Assembly: GCA_965112735.1 (NCBI GenBank)
Contig: OZ218953.1
Coordinates: 4,216,001 to 4,280,000 of the forward strand
Direction: 5' to 3'
From: Phaeosaccion multiseriatum
Lineage: Eukaryota; Ochrophyta, other classes
Length of the DNA: 64,000 bases
The translations under genes and the position numbers were made by a program. Positions 44,601 through 56,331 of the stretch are shown one piece after another (position 1 is the stretch's first letter; each line of letters opens with the position of its first letter). The notes under the pieces are model-generated. The model was not told the DNA's origin and did no database searches. It was given only the letters and a program-made list of their open reading frames with translations.

Positions 44601-47445
44601 CGAGTCGTGCGTGTCGTCATCGGCGTCGGGTGGGAGTGGGGGTGGTCTTGGAGACGGTAGGCTGCCTCTTGGGCAGCGGCAGGAACAGTTGGTGATGAAG
44701 CAGCAGCAAGAACGGCAACGACAGGAGGAACAGAACGAGAGGAAAGACAAGACGAAGAAGCAGCAGCAGCAGCAGCAGCAGGAGCAGCACCAGAAGCCCC
44801 GCGATACTCTGGGCGAGCTGCTGGCACCTCGTCAGACAGAGACAGACACACGCAGAGCCACCAGCAGCGCCTCGACTGGAGCAGCAGCAGCACCGGCAGT
44901 GGCAGTTGGTGATACAGTTTCTCCTGCCGCTACGGGACGGAGCAGCCAGAGTCAACGGAATAGACCGCAAGCAAGCAGTGAAGGTGAAGGAGGTGGTGCG
45001 GGGGCCATGCGAGGAGTACGCGTAGTTCCTGTCGGTCGAAGGACCTCGGTCGAAGCGGAGTCAAAGGGCATCACGCTGGACCACGACGACCGCTTCGATG
45101 GGAGCGTGAGGGTGCCGCAAGAGTCGGAACTGTTCAGGGCGAACAACGAGCAGGCTTGGAGACAAAGCAGGAAACGCGATTTGGACAAGGTATGTAAAGT
45201 GGCAGGGGCAGTAGTCATTGGGATGAATAAATTGTGGCAGTAGACGGCGGACACACTGCTCTTCTGTGGAAGAAACCTCGGCCCTGCTGGTACTTATCCT
45301 TCTCTCTCCCTCTCTCTCTCTTGCTCTCGCTCTCTCCCACTCTCGCTCTGTGGTGCCTATCTGGCTCCATCGACTCTGCCCTTTTGCCTCTCTCTCTCTG
45401 GCCTCTGCCCATATGCCTTTTCTCTCTGCTCTCTATACGGCCTCTGCAGAGGGCTCAGGAAGAGGAATCAAGGCGCGAAATGGAGCGGAGGAAGGTGGAG
45501 CGGGCCAACGAGAAGGCCAAAGCGTACATCCAAAGCAGGAAGGCAGGCACCGGGGGCCTGACCGGACAGTCAGCGCAGTCAGCAGCAGCAGGTCGAGGGG
45601 CGCCACCACTGACTTTGGCAGAGGAGGCGAAGGCGAGGGCGAGAGGCCTTGGTCATCATCATCATCATAATCAGCAGAGAGGGACCTTGTCGAGGAGCAT
45701 TGGCGGCCTTCGGACCAGCCACTCTTCTGGTGGGTTGGGGTGCGTCGCGGGCAAAGGTGGCGCATCCGCCGTGGCGCCCCCCTCCTCCAAGAGGCTCAAG
45801 CTCACGCTCACCGCCGAAGAGAGGGAAAAGCTCTTGAAAGCCGACTCAAGGTGCGCCCACCTGCCTGTCTACCCACCTACCCATCTGCCCACCTACCCAC
45901 CTGCCTATCTACCCACCTACCCATCTGCCCACCTACCCACCTGTCTATCTACCCACCTACCCATCTGCCCACCTACCCACCTGTCTATCTGCCCATCTGC
46001 CCACCTACCCGCCTACCCACCTGCCTACCTGCCCATCTGCCCACCTACCCGCCTACCCACCTGCCTACCTGCCACCTGTTTGACTGCCCCTGCCTTCCCC
46101 CCCTTCCCCGGGGAGGTGATGCGCTGCAAACCCAACCGATCGATCGATCTGCATTTTGAGTCCTTTCTCTGCTGCTACTGCTGCTGCTGTTGCTTGTGGA
46201 TGGCTCTAATCACTGATTGCTTGGTTGATGGCTTGGTTGTATGTTTGGTTGATTGACATGTATTGATTGATGGACAAGGTTTGCCAAAGAGGCGGAGGAG
46301 GAGCGAGGAGAGGCCGTGGAGGCGGCCTTGGATAAGCTGGAGAAGAAGGAGGCGCTCGTCGAGCAGCTAGAGGACGTTACAGAAAAATCCGTCCGGGCCT
46401 TCTTCTGCCAGCAGTGCCGACAAAAGAGGGAGCACTTCAACAAGGTTCGATCGATACGTAATAGGGGGAGAATGAGGAGGGGAGGACAGGACGCTCAGAG
46501 CGAGAGGAGGTTGCCGGCAGGAATATAATTGACCTGGGCTTCACAGAGAGAGAGAGAGAGAGAGAGACAGGCAAATAGAAGACAGGAGACAAATTAGACT
46601 GATAGACAGGATGCTTGGACAACCAACTCGCTCATGGGGTCGTAGTCCTTGTTCTCTTGTGCCTTGTACCTCAATCCGGCGTATTTGCGTGTGTGCTCCC
46701 CCCCTCTTGCTCTCTCTTCCTCCCTCTGACTCCGTCCCTCCTCCTGTCTGCCTTGCCTCTGGCGGCTCCCCCCCTTCACCCCTCTTCTTAACCCCTTTCT
46801 TCCACCCCTCCGTCACCCCCCTCATTCTCCTTGAAAGGCGTGCAAGGCAATGGGCCATGCGCAGGCGACGATTCAGGCGACGATGCGCTTCTGGCGCTGT
46901 GAGCAGGTCAGAGTGAGCAGGGGGGCAGAGAGAGAGGCACAGAGAGAGAGGGGGGGGAAGAGAGAAAGAGGAGGGGAGAGAGAGAGGGAGAATAAATATA
47001 AAGGGAGGGAGAGAGAGCGGGTAAGCGCGAGCAGTGAGGCAAACAGGAGGGAGGGAAGAAGAGGGCCCCGCCCACAAGCCTCCCTCCCTGCGTGAAGGAA
47101 GGCCCTCTGTGTTGACCATGACGACAGGGCTTACGGAAGGAAGGCGTCGACGCTCCAGCCCGAGCCGCTTGCCTCTACTTGACACATTCTCTTCTGTCTT
47201 TCCTCTCGTCCCCCCTCCCCTCCCCTCCCCTGTTCCCCTCCTCCTCCCCTCTGTCGCAGTGCAAGAGGCACACCCGTACTCTCGACACTCTGCACCCCCC
47301 TCACAAGTGCAGCTCCTGTGGGCACGACGCTCTCCTCCGAGATGGGTCCTACTCGGGGCGGAGGGAGGCAGAGCGTGTGCGGCCCGTGGCGGCTCTCTCG
47401 GAGTGGACGAGCCGAGTGGAGCTCGCCAGTGTCAGCCAAATGTAA
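41639..47445 (+). CDS. MCM10: MCM10 replication initiation factor
   Basis: Exons: 41639-42045, 42133-42286, 42444-42593, 42818-42939, 43150-43264, 43565-43699, 43861-45189, 45450-45850, 46279-46444, 46838-46906, 47260-47445 (1077 aa). MCM10 binds DNA and the CMG helicase/polymerase-alpha at replication origins. The internal OB-fold region (from about residue 110) shows SGYRLLEALVSKDDMWLKM, WVLFGVLLDKSKPR and YSIWKVGHMGD. The following zinc finger is CATYGICAAKKKDGGRC with FCAYH, then ELRKLNMPNGVKRSN. The C-terminus carries paired zinc ligands: FFCQQCRQKREHF, RFWRCEQCKRHTRTL, HKCSSCGHDALLRDG. The middle region is disordered and includes a hexanucleotide repeat encoding Gly-Gln/Ser-Gln dipeptides (44160-44330). 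Length is above the usual range because of this disorder. Confidence 0.95.
43266..43325 (+). repeat. (GGAT)n then (GCAT)n in MCM10 intron
   Basis: Short tetranucleotide arrays directly after the donor at 43265. A CACG/CACA array follows at 43351-43432. Confidence 0.85.
44160..44330 (+). repeat. GGTCAG/AGTCAG hexanucleotide minisatellite in MCM10 coding sequence
   Basis: About 28 six-base units give alternating Gly-Gln and Ser-Gln dipeptides in frame. Unit divergence is small, so expansion is recent. Confidence 0.9.
45860..46072 (+). repeat. CCACCTGCCTATCTA-type minisatellite in MCM10 intron
   Basis: Units of CCCACCTA/CCCATCTG/CCTATCTA alternate in a higher-order pattern of about 32-36 bp inside intron 45851-46278. 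Confidence 0.8.
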
Positions 47446-47671
47446 CGTCAAGAACAGGGCTCGCTCTCTCTCTCTCACACACACAGTTGAGAGAAGGATG
47501 TGCCCCCACTACATTCTTGGTTTTGGTTAATCCTTTAATTAATTACATACAACCAACCAAAGGCAGGGCAGGAGGGTTTGTCGACCGATGGTCTGACAAG
47601 CACGCACGACATGGAACGAGGAAAGGAAAGGAAAGGTAGTCAAAAGAAGATGGAAAGGATCTCAAAACACA

Positions 47672-50606
47672 TTATGATGACTCAATGAGGGGCAAGACCT
47701 CGGCAGCAACCCTGCTGGAGGCGCTGCCCTTCCCCTCTGCCCTCCGCTTGTCCAACACGCTGCGCACACCGCTCTCCAGCCCCACCTCTCGCACAAGCTC
47801 CTTCGCCGGCACTCCCCCTGTGGCATTCGCATCGTTGGTGGGCACACATTCAGTTTCGGTTTCCGTTTAGTAGACCGTACACACCCGGACCAGGACGATC
47901 AGGACGGATCATGGCGCCCCATCCCCCCACCCACACACACACCCACACACACACACACCTACCTGTCTGTAGGAGCATGCCGGCGACCAGGAGCCTTCTC
48001 TCGAGCACGAGGTCGTCTTCCTCCTCCTCCACCCCGTCCAGGGTACTGAACAGCAGCTGAGTGCTCTCGTCCCCCAGGGGGTGCGGCTGCGGCTTGGCGG
48101 GTCTGTTGCTGGAGTAGGAGGTGTTGTAGAGGTCGACTGTGTAGTTGTGGAGCACGGCGGCTGCGAGTTGCCTCACGTCTTGCCGGGCATGTCTCAGATC
48201 TACGCACACCAAAGAGAGAGAGCAGAGAGAGAGGGGGGGAAGGGGAGATGGAGAGAGAGAGGCGACGATAGCAAACACTGTTTATGTTCCTAAACCGATG
48301 GAGGAAGTGTGGAAACCGTGCCTGATGGACGCGTGTGGAGCATACTGAGAGCACACCATCGGGCTCCGACCTCGGGCTCCCTCTGGCCTGACCTCGTCTT
48401 CTTCTCGCCGCGAGAGGCAAGAGGACATGGCATGACTCAACACACTCGCTAACCCACTCACTCACTCACTCATTCACTCGTTCATTCACCTCACCCAACC
48501 ACCCACCCACTCCCTCACTCACTCACCTCTCAGGGCCGCTTCGAGGCAGAGGGGGCGCATGTCTTCTCCCACCATGAATCGCGTGCCCTCCTTCCTCCCA
48601 AAGGCGTTGGCCAACACGCAGTGTGCCATGGCAAGGTTCTGATCCGACGTGAAGCCCACTGTACCACCAACTGCTGTGGCTGCTGCCCCGTCCTGCTGAG
48701 ATGGAGAGGAGTTGTGCGTCTGCTTGAGTAGCGCCCGGAGCATCTTCTTGCAGCTCTCGTCCTCTTTGGCGTCGTGCGGTGCGTGGAGCACCATAAGCCT
48801 CACGAGACACAAAATGGGCATCTCCAGCTTAGCCTTAGTCTGCTGCTCCGGCTCCTGCATGGCCCGCAGCAAGACGCTGTACACAGAGGGAGGAAGTGGT
48901 GCCTGAGAGCTGCAAAGAGCATCCCCAAGGGCCGCGAGGGAGTCTCGCTCTCCCTCAGTCAGCACCAGCAGAGCCCCGTCCTTCTTGCCGCTCTCTGCTG
49001 CTGGGGCAGCACCACCATTATCACCCGACCCTGGTGTGCTGCTGCTTTCCGTGTCTATGGCCGCTGAGAAGGCCCCAAGAACCCTTGTCACTAATGCAGC
49101 GCATAAGGCCGCCGTGGAGTTGTTGGACAAGAGTGGCTTGGTGTTGGCGTCAAGGATGGGGTGAGATGGTGCTGCTGCTGCTGCTGTCCGCCCCGCCGCT
49201 GCTGAACTCGAAGACAAAGCAGGTGCGGCGGCTGCTGCTGCGGTGCGTCCCCCTCCAGCAGGGGGTAGGGCGTGGCCAAATGGATCGGAGTTCATCTGCC
49301 CCGTCATTTGCTCCTGCTCGGTGGATGTGTGCATGTTTGTACGCACAACGCCGAGGCACAGAAGGGGGGGGGGGGGGGGGGGGGGGGCAAGTACAAGGGT
49401 AAGGGCGACTTCATATTTTCTTTGTGAGCAAGAGGAAAAGGTAGAGGAAGGAATACTGTGTGGATACATGAAAATGCGGTGAAATTGATCCCACGAAGTA
49501 CACTTCTCGCCACGGCGGCAGTCAATGAATCAATGCCGCTGAAAGAGAAAAGAGACATAGGAGAATGGAAGAGATATCCGCTTCGCCTCCTGTGATCCTC
49601 TGCTTGTGTGACCTTACTCACCAGGATGGGTCGTAGCATGGCTCCCCCCGGCGATGTGAGAACCTCTTCGGGCAGCTTGACGATGAACTCGGGAATGCCC
49701 TTGGAGAGCAAGAAGTTGCTTGCTTGGTCGGTGAAATTGTTACAGTTCCAGGTCATGAGGTTGTACGACGCCTGCGTGAAGCGCGGGGATATTTCTCGCA
49801 CGAAATCGTTGAAGACCTAAGTAAGAGATGAACATGATATCTGGTGTCAGATGAAGGCGTGCAAAGTCAGACTTTCTCACTATCTCCCCTACTTCCTCCA
49901 GACCCCCATCCAGACATTCAGACACATATGCATCGATGCCAAACAGATATCCAGTCACTCCCGCCTTGCCACCCACCTCCTCTGGAATGTCTGTGTGCCC
50001 GAGGTCGATGTACCGGGCCGGCCTGTTCCCTCCATGCATTTGGATAAACTCCTCGTGGGGCTGAGAGTTTGAGTCAACGCAGAGATTGTGGGCACAGCAG
50101 GGGAAGGGGGTGGTATTGTTATTATACCACTATACACCATCGAACACCATCCACGGCTGGAACACGGGGGTGGATACAGGGGTAGCCATTTGAAGAGGGT
50201 GGGCAAGAGGGAGAAAGGAGGCCATCAAGGGGGGACACAAGCAAGATAAGTCCTTCGTCTATAAGGCTACGTACCATGCACTGAAGTCCTCCACCGTAGA
50301 AGTACTCCCTGAGTCGAGCAGCGGATCACATCGTAATTTCTTTGTTAGGCTACTCAAGAAAAGGCCGATTCTGGTAGCCATAGACTCACTTGTTGTATAC
50401 GATGATGCCCGTGTGCCAGATACCATCGATATGCTTTCCTGTGTACCACAGCAGAGGAGGGGACGAGGAGGGCAGCCAGTTGAGTGGGACTGCGTGGTGC
50501 GTGTTTTCGGCCCTTCCTTCCCCTCTTCACCTATAAGCTGCATGGACATGGCTGCCGCCATCCCCATGGAGAGGTCGTAGAGCGCGAGCTTCACTGGGTA
50601 GGCCAT
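47672..50606 (-). CDS. PPPDE (DeSI-type) cysteine peptidase with C-terminal PUL/armadillo-like domain
   Basis: Exons in order: 50531-50606, 50390-50438, 50275-50308, 49977-50060, 49622-49816, 48527-49313, 47963-48199, 47672-47817 (535 aa). The start is MAYPVKLALYDLSMG at 50606. PPPDE proteins are papain-fold isopeptidases acting on SUMO or ubiquitin conjugates. The family elements are all present: the catalytic histidine in GIWHTGIIVYNKEYFYGGG, GHTDIPEE, and the catalytic cysteine in YNLMTWNCNNFTD, followed by FLLSKGIPEFIVKLPEEVL. After an Ala/Ser-rich linker a helical region of about 270 residues follows (NSTAALCAALVTRVLGAF, FTSDQNLAMAHCVLANAF, RQDVRQLAAAVLHNYTVDL). It fits the PUL/armadillo-type domain that accompanies PPPDE in some fungi and plants. 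Exon 3 is only 34 nt. Confidence 0.9.
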
Positions 50607-50949
50607 GGAAATATGGAAATGCGAAGGGAAGTTCGAGAAGTCATGAGAAGAAGTCAACGATCAGCTTGGGGGAAACGCCGGCTCGGAACCAGCTGTGGGA
50701 ATGCTCGGCATACCCGGTAGGAAAGAGCGTTCCTCCAGAAACTCGGCCAATCCCTTCTCCCTCTCCCTCTCATCACCTACTTCTCTCGCCACAACGCAGC
50801 TACTCCCCTTTGCGTAAAGAACAACACTTTGCCTGTGCGGTCCTCACTTCTTGCAAACAAATCCATCCCCAAGAAGAGAGGCAGCTTCGTCCAAAGTCGT
50901 TGTTCGCTGTAAACAAGGCCATTTAGCCCTCGGGCCGGAAGAGAGAACC
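50607..50949. promoter_or_regulatory. Head-to-head promoter interval, peptidase/profilin
   Basis: 343 bp between opposite start codons, without a coding signal. No clear TATA-like element recognised. Confidence 0.4.
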
Positions 50950-52430
50950 ATGTCAGGCTGGAACGATTATATTAGCACCTACCTCACCCCCTCCGGCTCC
51001 ATCTGCCAGGCAGGCATCTATGGAAGGGCCAACATGCAGGTCTACGCCAACCTGGGAGACCTACAGGTGAGCCTGCTCTGCCCCTTCTCCCCCACTGCTG
51101 GCCCTCTGCGTTTTCCCCGTAGTTGAGAGCTACTGGTCTGCGGTGGGAAGCAGGCCTTTCGAAACTGTGCACGGGGCGGAGGAGGGCGGAGGTAGCCGGG
51201 GTGAAGAGGGTTGGGGAATTGGCCGGGGGGGGTACGGAGAGAGCTGCGTGGGTGTGGCGGTAGGGCCGTGCCCCCCCCTGCGCGCCTCCACTGCGGAGGC
51301 TGGGCGGAGGCTGGGCGGACGCGGAACTCAGCTGCAACATGGATGGCTGATGTGTCATAGGGATACGCGGGGCGGGAGCAGCAGGAGGGTGATAGCCATA
51401 CCTGCAAAACCCTTCCAATCAACCAGTCAGTCCGTCCTTGTCCTTTTCATTGGACGTGCTACTTACTGCTTGTGCCAGCATATATCTTCATCTCCCCTTT
51501 ATTTGTGAGCTTCCCAACTTATCCCTCTCCCTTCCCGTTCCCCCCCACGCTCTCGATGCGGCTCCTTTCCTCTTTGCTCTTCTCCCCTGCCGTACCCCCC
51601 TCCCCACAGCTCCAGCAGTACAATGCAACTGTCAACAAGGAGGGCCCCAAAGGTGACGTGATAGAGGTGACGGAGCCCGTCTACGAGGATCACAACTTAA
51701 TCAGTAAGTGGGAGACTGAAGAGGAGTGATACGTTAAGAGGGAGACGCGTTTCAGCGGCACGTCCCGCCGATCGTTGGACGAAAGATAGACACGCAAAGG
51801 GAGCGATAGCAACCACCACACACCTTGCAACACTTTGTCGAGTGTGGAAATCCAATGCAGAGCTTCTCGTAGAGCCTTGCATGTCCCCATATATTGCTGC
51901 TGTGTGCGTGTTGACGTCGGTGTGTACTCATCTCCTCCGCTCCTCCCCGTGTCCTTTGTGCCTCTCTTTTTGTAGACTGGTTGACAACAAAGGAGAAGCC
52001 GGCGCAAGGCTTTCGGATCGCACAGGTCAAATATCAGCTGCTGAGGACGGGAGGGGAGGACGAAACACCCATTCTCTATCTCAAGTGCAGCGGCGGCGCC
52101 GCCTGCGTTGCCGTTACCAACACACTCGTCATCATCGGTAAGGGTCAACAAGAGGAGTTGATCAGGAGAGTAGGGCGCATTGGGTGATGACAACGGCGAC
52201 GACGAAAGACATGTTGCTGAAGCTGCTGAAGCTTACGAAAGGCCTGTGGCGCTGCTGCCTCTGCCCTCCTCTGAAGCTGACGAAAGCCCTGTGGCTGTGC
52301 CTCTGTCCCCCTCTGCCTCCCTTCCCCCACAGGTATCTACAAGAGTGAAATGGAGCCTCCCTCGTCTCATGCAGCGTGCAACAAGGCAGTGGAGGACCTT
52401 GCTGAGCTACTCAAGGGCAGCGGCTACTAG
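50950..52430 (+). CDS. Profilin
   Basis: Exons: 50950-51066, 51610-51703, 51976-52137, 52333-52430 (156 aa). Profilin binds G-actin and proline-rich ligands and controls filament growth. It starts MSGWNDYISTYLTPSGSICQ with the conserved Trp in the W-N/Q-x-Y-I pattern at the N-terminus. The middle contains FRIAQVKYQLLRTGG, and the end CVAVTNTLVIIGIYKSEM and CNKAVEDLAELLKGSGY, the conserved C-terminal helix. Length is slightly above the usual 125-150 residues because of an insertion around residues 40-75 (VNKEGPKGDVIEVTEPVYED). Introns of about 540 bp and 270 bp separate the first exons. Confidence 0.93.
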
Positions 52431-54071
52431 AAAGATCAAGACGTAGTAGCAGCAGCAGGAGGAAGAGCAGGAGGAGAAGGAGCAGGAGGAGAAGGAGCAG
52501 CAGCAGCAATAGGCAGGGCAGCAGGAGATGGAGCAGCAGCAGCAGCAGGAGGAGGGGGAGGAGGAGGAGGAGAATTTGGATGTGAAGGAAGCAAGTTGGA
52601 GCTTTGAGATCGCCCTGAGAGTTTCGAGGCGAGCCAAAGCGGGCATAGGAGCCCACTCTGGGGAAGATGGACCCGGGGGATCCGATGCAACGCAGGAGGG
52701 GGGGGGGCTCTGCGGGACCGAGCGGATCTACTTCAGGAAGAGAGAGGCGAGGAAGGGAGAAGTTGGAAGGAAGGTGGGAGGAAAGGAACGTTGGAAGGAG
52801 GGATGGGGGGAGGGAGGCGTGTATATGTATACCCAGGCATGCGACAGATGAAAGAAAGGGCGGCGAAGCGAGGGAGCGACGGCGACAACGAGACCCTCTC
52901 ACCACCGAAGATTTGCCTTCAACCCTTTGTTCGTTACTCCAGTGGCTTTTCGCCGTGGGAAGGGAATGGGGTGAGAGGCATCCATCAAGAGGAGAGGTTT
53001 TCTGTGTGTGTGTGAGAAGAGTTGGGCGGGGGGGGAGGGGTTGTTTTGGTGGGGTTTGTTACCGTACTGGGCCTTGTGAGAGCGAGTAAGGAGCGGGTCA
53101 GGTTCGCAGGCTTTTTGTCAAACACACAATACACATGCGGTACAGGTGCGGCACGAGTACTTGCACTTGCGCACACATGGTGTTCTAAAGCCTCTTTTTT
53201 TTTACAACATGTGTTCTGCTTTGTCGGGAGGGAGTATGATGAGAGCTTCTCATGGGCGTGGGGGGGGGGGGGGGGATGAATGAATGAATTGACGCGCTGC
53301 TGTCTCCAGCAAGCGCATTTCAATGACGCCTTCGTATAATATAAACATGACAAAGAACAGAACAGTCTTCCTCCCTCCCTTGACGGTGTCGTGCACAAAC
53401 TAATCACGTTTGTCGTCAGACTGTCGGCAGACCGTACGCTGCCAGCAGCTCGGTTTGGCTTCTGGACACTCAAGAAGCTGCTTTTAAGTGAACACGGCTC
53501 CGTCTGTCAGTGCGCTTGCGCTTTGTCATCATACAAAGGTCTCTCGATTGACTTTCTTCCTCGAGAGGCAGCAGCAGCAGCCCTCCACCCCTTCCATGCT
53601 GTCGCTCTGCCGACTCAGGCACTCAGGCAAGCATAGCCACGCGGGGAGTCAAGTGAGGAGACTTGCCTTGCTTCAAAAGCGCTGCTGAGCTCGACCTCCA
53701 CATTCAAGTGGTGCACATCCTCCTTTACTGTCATGCATCACCGAAGTCTCCGTGGCCCCGTTACCGTTACCACCCTTTGGCTTTGGCCCCATTTCTTCCC
53801 GGTCACCGGTCGAGCGTTGGGGCGCGATGCCAAGCAAAATACGCGGCCGCAAGAAGGCGGTTTGGCTCAAGTATCTGCACCCGCGGCACCCATAGGCGGC
53901 CACATGCTTGGCAAGAGGCACGTCGATCGCGAAACTCGCGTACGTACGTAGGAACAGGTTGAAGTTGGCACCGTTTGATAACCAAAGCCGTTCCATGTCC
54001 GTTTGCTTCCTTCCTTCGATCGTCGGGAAAGGTGTGGGCGGAGAAGAGAGAGAGAGAGAAAGAGAGACCCC
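52431..54071. other. 1.6-kb convergent intergenic region without a clear gene
   Basis: Left part (52440-52850): AGCAGG- and GGAAGG-rich purine DNA. Middle (53010-53280): G runs and T-rich DNA. The right part has normal composition, with an open minus-strand frame of about 107 codons (53673-53996, containing TYASFAIDVPLAKHVAAYG). I could not match that frame to a family or link it by splicing to the Nudix gene. Confidence 0.5.
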
Positions 54072-55371
54072 TCATGTCTTGACAAGGCTATCCACAGCGG
54101 CGGCCAGACCATTGACATAGTCCTGCCCTCTAGGTATGCATGTGGGATCCCCTTCCTTCTGCTTCGAGACGAAGCTCTCAATCGGTTCCCACCTGTACAT
54201 GCAAGCACAGCAAGAAACTGAGTTGATCACTCTCCTGTTTATAGACGCCCGACACCAACAAGGGTGAGGTGAAAAAGGGAGGAAATACACACCGCAAGCA
54301 AGCAGCAGTCAATCCATGAAGTCCATCCAAATACATACCTCGCGTCGGTCACCTCCCCCGGCTCGAAGGTCAAGTCTGAAATGTCTCCCTCGAAGCGAAG
54401 CAGGTACACGTCCTGTGCAAGTAAGTAGCAAACAAGTGAAACAGTCAGTCGGATCATCAATCTCCGAGAAAGGGATTGGTCACAAGGGAGACACAAGTAC
54501 CACTTGCTTACTGCTCTCATTCGCGAGGATACTTCCTCTCGATGTGCTGCCGCTGGCCCCGAGGCGTTTCCGCGACAGATATCACACACCACGTACCATC
54601 TCCAGAGCCCCCCTTCCCCCAATGTCCACACCTCAATGACTGGGTGTTGTGTGACGCCCACACCCACCTTGAACTCGTTGCACTTGAAGGCTCCGTGCTT
54701 CTCGGTGCTACCCTCCGCCTGTGTGGCCACCGTAAAGAGGAACTTCAAGTCGCCCTGCTCCACGCTGAGACCCAGTTCCTCCTCCACCTCCTGTTGTTGT
54801 GTGGTTTGAATGGATGAGATACCCACCTCACATGTCAGTCACTCGCGTGCATGCCTTCGTCCTGGAAGCCCCCCCTCATCTGCGCACCTTCACCGCAGTC
54901 TCAAGACTGCCGTCTCCGGCTGTCATGTGCCCTCCCACACTACTCAGTGACACATGATAGAAGATTCATGGGAACAGAGGGAAGCAGCAGGGGCCAAGAG
55001 TCAGAGGCAAGGCCCAACCCTAGTGAATATGAAAAAATTGAATTCGCTCACCTCACGTCCCACATGTCTGGGAAGGTGTCCTTCAGGGCCGAGCGCCGCT
55101 GCAGTACCACGTCTCCCCGCCCATTGACGAGCCACACATGCACAGCGCGATGCCAGTCTCTGGTGGAGTGACACGGCAAGCGACGAACATGAGAAACCGG
55201 GTCGTCTCTCTTTCAGGGACCACGTACTACTCACCCTTCTGCGTGCACCAGTCGTCGAGCTTTCCTCTCCCCCGTAGTCGTTGGTGCCTCTTGCTGTCTC
55301 CCCAAAGCAATGGGCGCTTTGCACACCTCAAACAACTCTCCCCCGTCCTGCCCCCCACTGTTGTCCGGCAT
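54072..55371 (-). CDS. Nudix hydrolase, isopentenyl-diphosphate-isomerase-like subgroup
   Basis: Exons in order: 55235-55371, 55052-55159, 54888-54942, 54668-54790, 54339-54412, 54072-54192 (205 aa). Nudix enzymes cleave nucleoside diphosphates linked to other moieties. The core reads GELFEVCK, GERKARRLVHAEGDWHRAVHVWLVN, VVLQRRSALKDTFPDMWDV, then the Nudix box GGHMTAGDGSLETAVKEVEEELGL (lysine in place of the usual arginine before the first glutamate of the helix), and DVYLLRFEGD, FEPGEVTDARWEPIE. This order is typical of the subgroup that contains IPP isomerase and plant NUDT3-like proteins. I chose ATG 55371 (MPDNSGGQDGGELFEV). An ATG at 55743 gives MEEVYSG but joins no exon in phase. No transit peptide is evident. 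Confidence 0.9.
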
Positions 55372-55807
55372 TGAGCCCCGTCTGCTCGCAAGTGGGCGGC
55401 GAACGGCAGAACCTCTCCCCACAAGCCCCCACGCTCCGAAAGCACCCACTCTCAAGCACATGCTGCTACTGAGCACCAGCGCACTGACTTTATATAAGCC
55501 ACGCATCTTCCCTTACCCTCAACACGGCGTGCAACGATGCACCGTTGGAGCTGCTGTAGGTGGCACCGTTGGAGCCGTGGTAGGGGGCACCGTTGGAGCT
55601 GCTGTGGGTGGCACCGATGGAGCCGTGGTGGGGGCATCGCAAAGGGGCAGGGGGGAGGGGGGGGGGGGATCCCATATGCCCCCAAATCCCCAAGGGGGGT
55701 TCTTATCTCGCGGTGGCCTACCTCCAGAGTAGACCTCTTCCATTGTCTGTATCGAGGTCTAGCAAAAGGCGCGAAAGAAAGAGTGCTGTCCAGGGATCAT
55801 AGCCTCT
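55372..55807. promoter_or_regulatory. Head-to-head interval with GCACCGTTGGAGC tandem repeats
   Basis: Between opposite start codons. It contains four to five 18-30 bp units with GGCACCGTTGGAGC (55540-55635) and a poly-G run. No exon supported. Confidence 0.5.
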
Positions 55808-56270
55808 ATGAGGGAGGAGCTTAAGAAGCGACAGCAGGCTGACGACTACGCAAAAGTGATCCCCAAGAAGCGCGGAGGGTTTTCACCGCTCTCCAACGCC
55901 TCTTTTGCGTCGCTCCCTGGTGTGGCAGCGGCAGTAGTGCCGGACCTTCCACTTGCCCCGGCGGACGGCAGTGACCAGCAGCACCAGCTCTACCAGCTAC
56001 AGATGGAAGTGAACGTCCCTGCGGAGCCGATGGACGTGGCAGACGGTAGCGCCCTGTCTTCAACTGCTGCAGCGCTGGATCATCGGAAGCGCAAGCAACA
56101 GCAGCAGCATGAGGAGGCCAACAAGATCAAGAAGAAGCCAGCCCTACCAATCGGTGCCGCAGGGAGTGGTTTTCCTGCCACCAGCCCCAGCCCGAGTAAG
56201 CCGGCGCAGACCTCTCCTCTCCAGCAGCAGCCTCAGCAGCAACAACCCCCACAACAACAACAACAACACC

Positions 56271-56331
<61 letters not shown>

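Noticed and set aside
55722-55743. Upstream ATG exon (MEEVYSG) for the Nudix gene
   Set aside because: Its GT donor is in phase 1, but the acceptors before GELFEVCK are in phase 0 or 2. The ATG at 55371 gives an intact frame without it.
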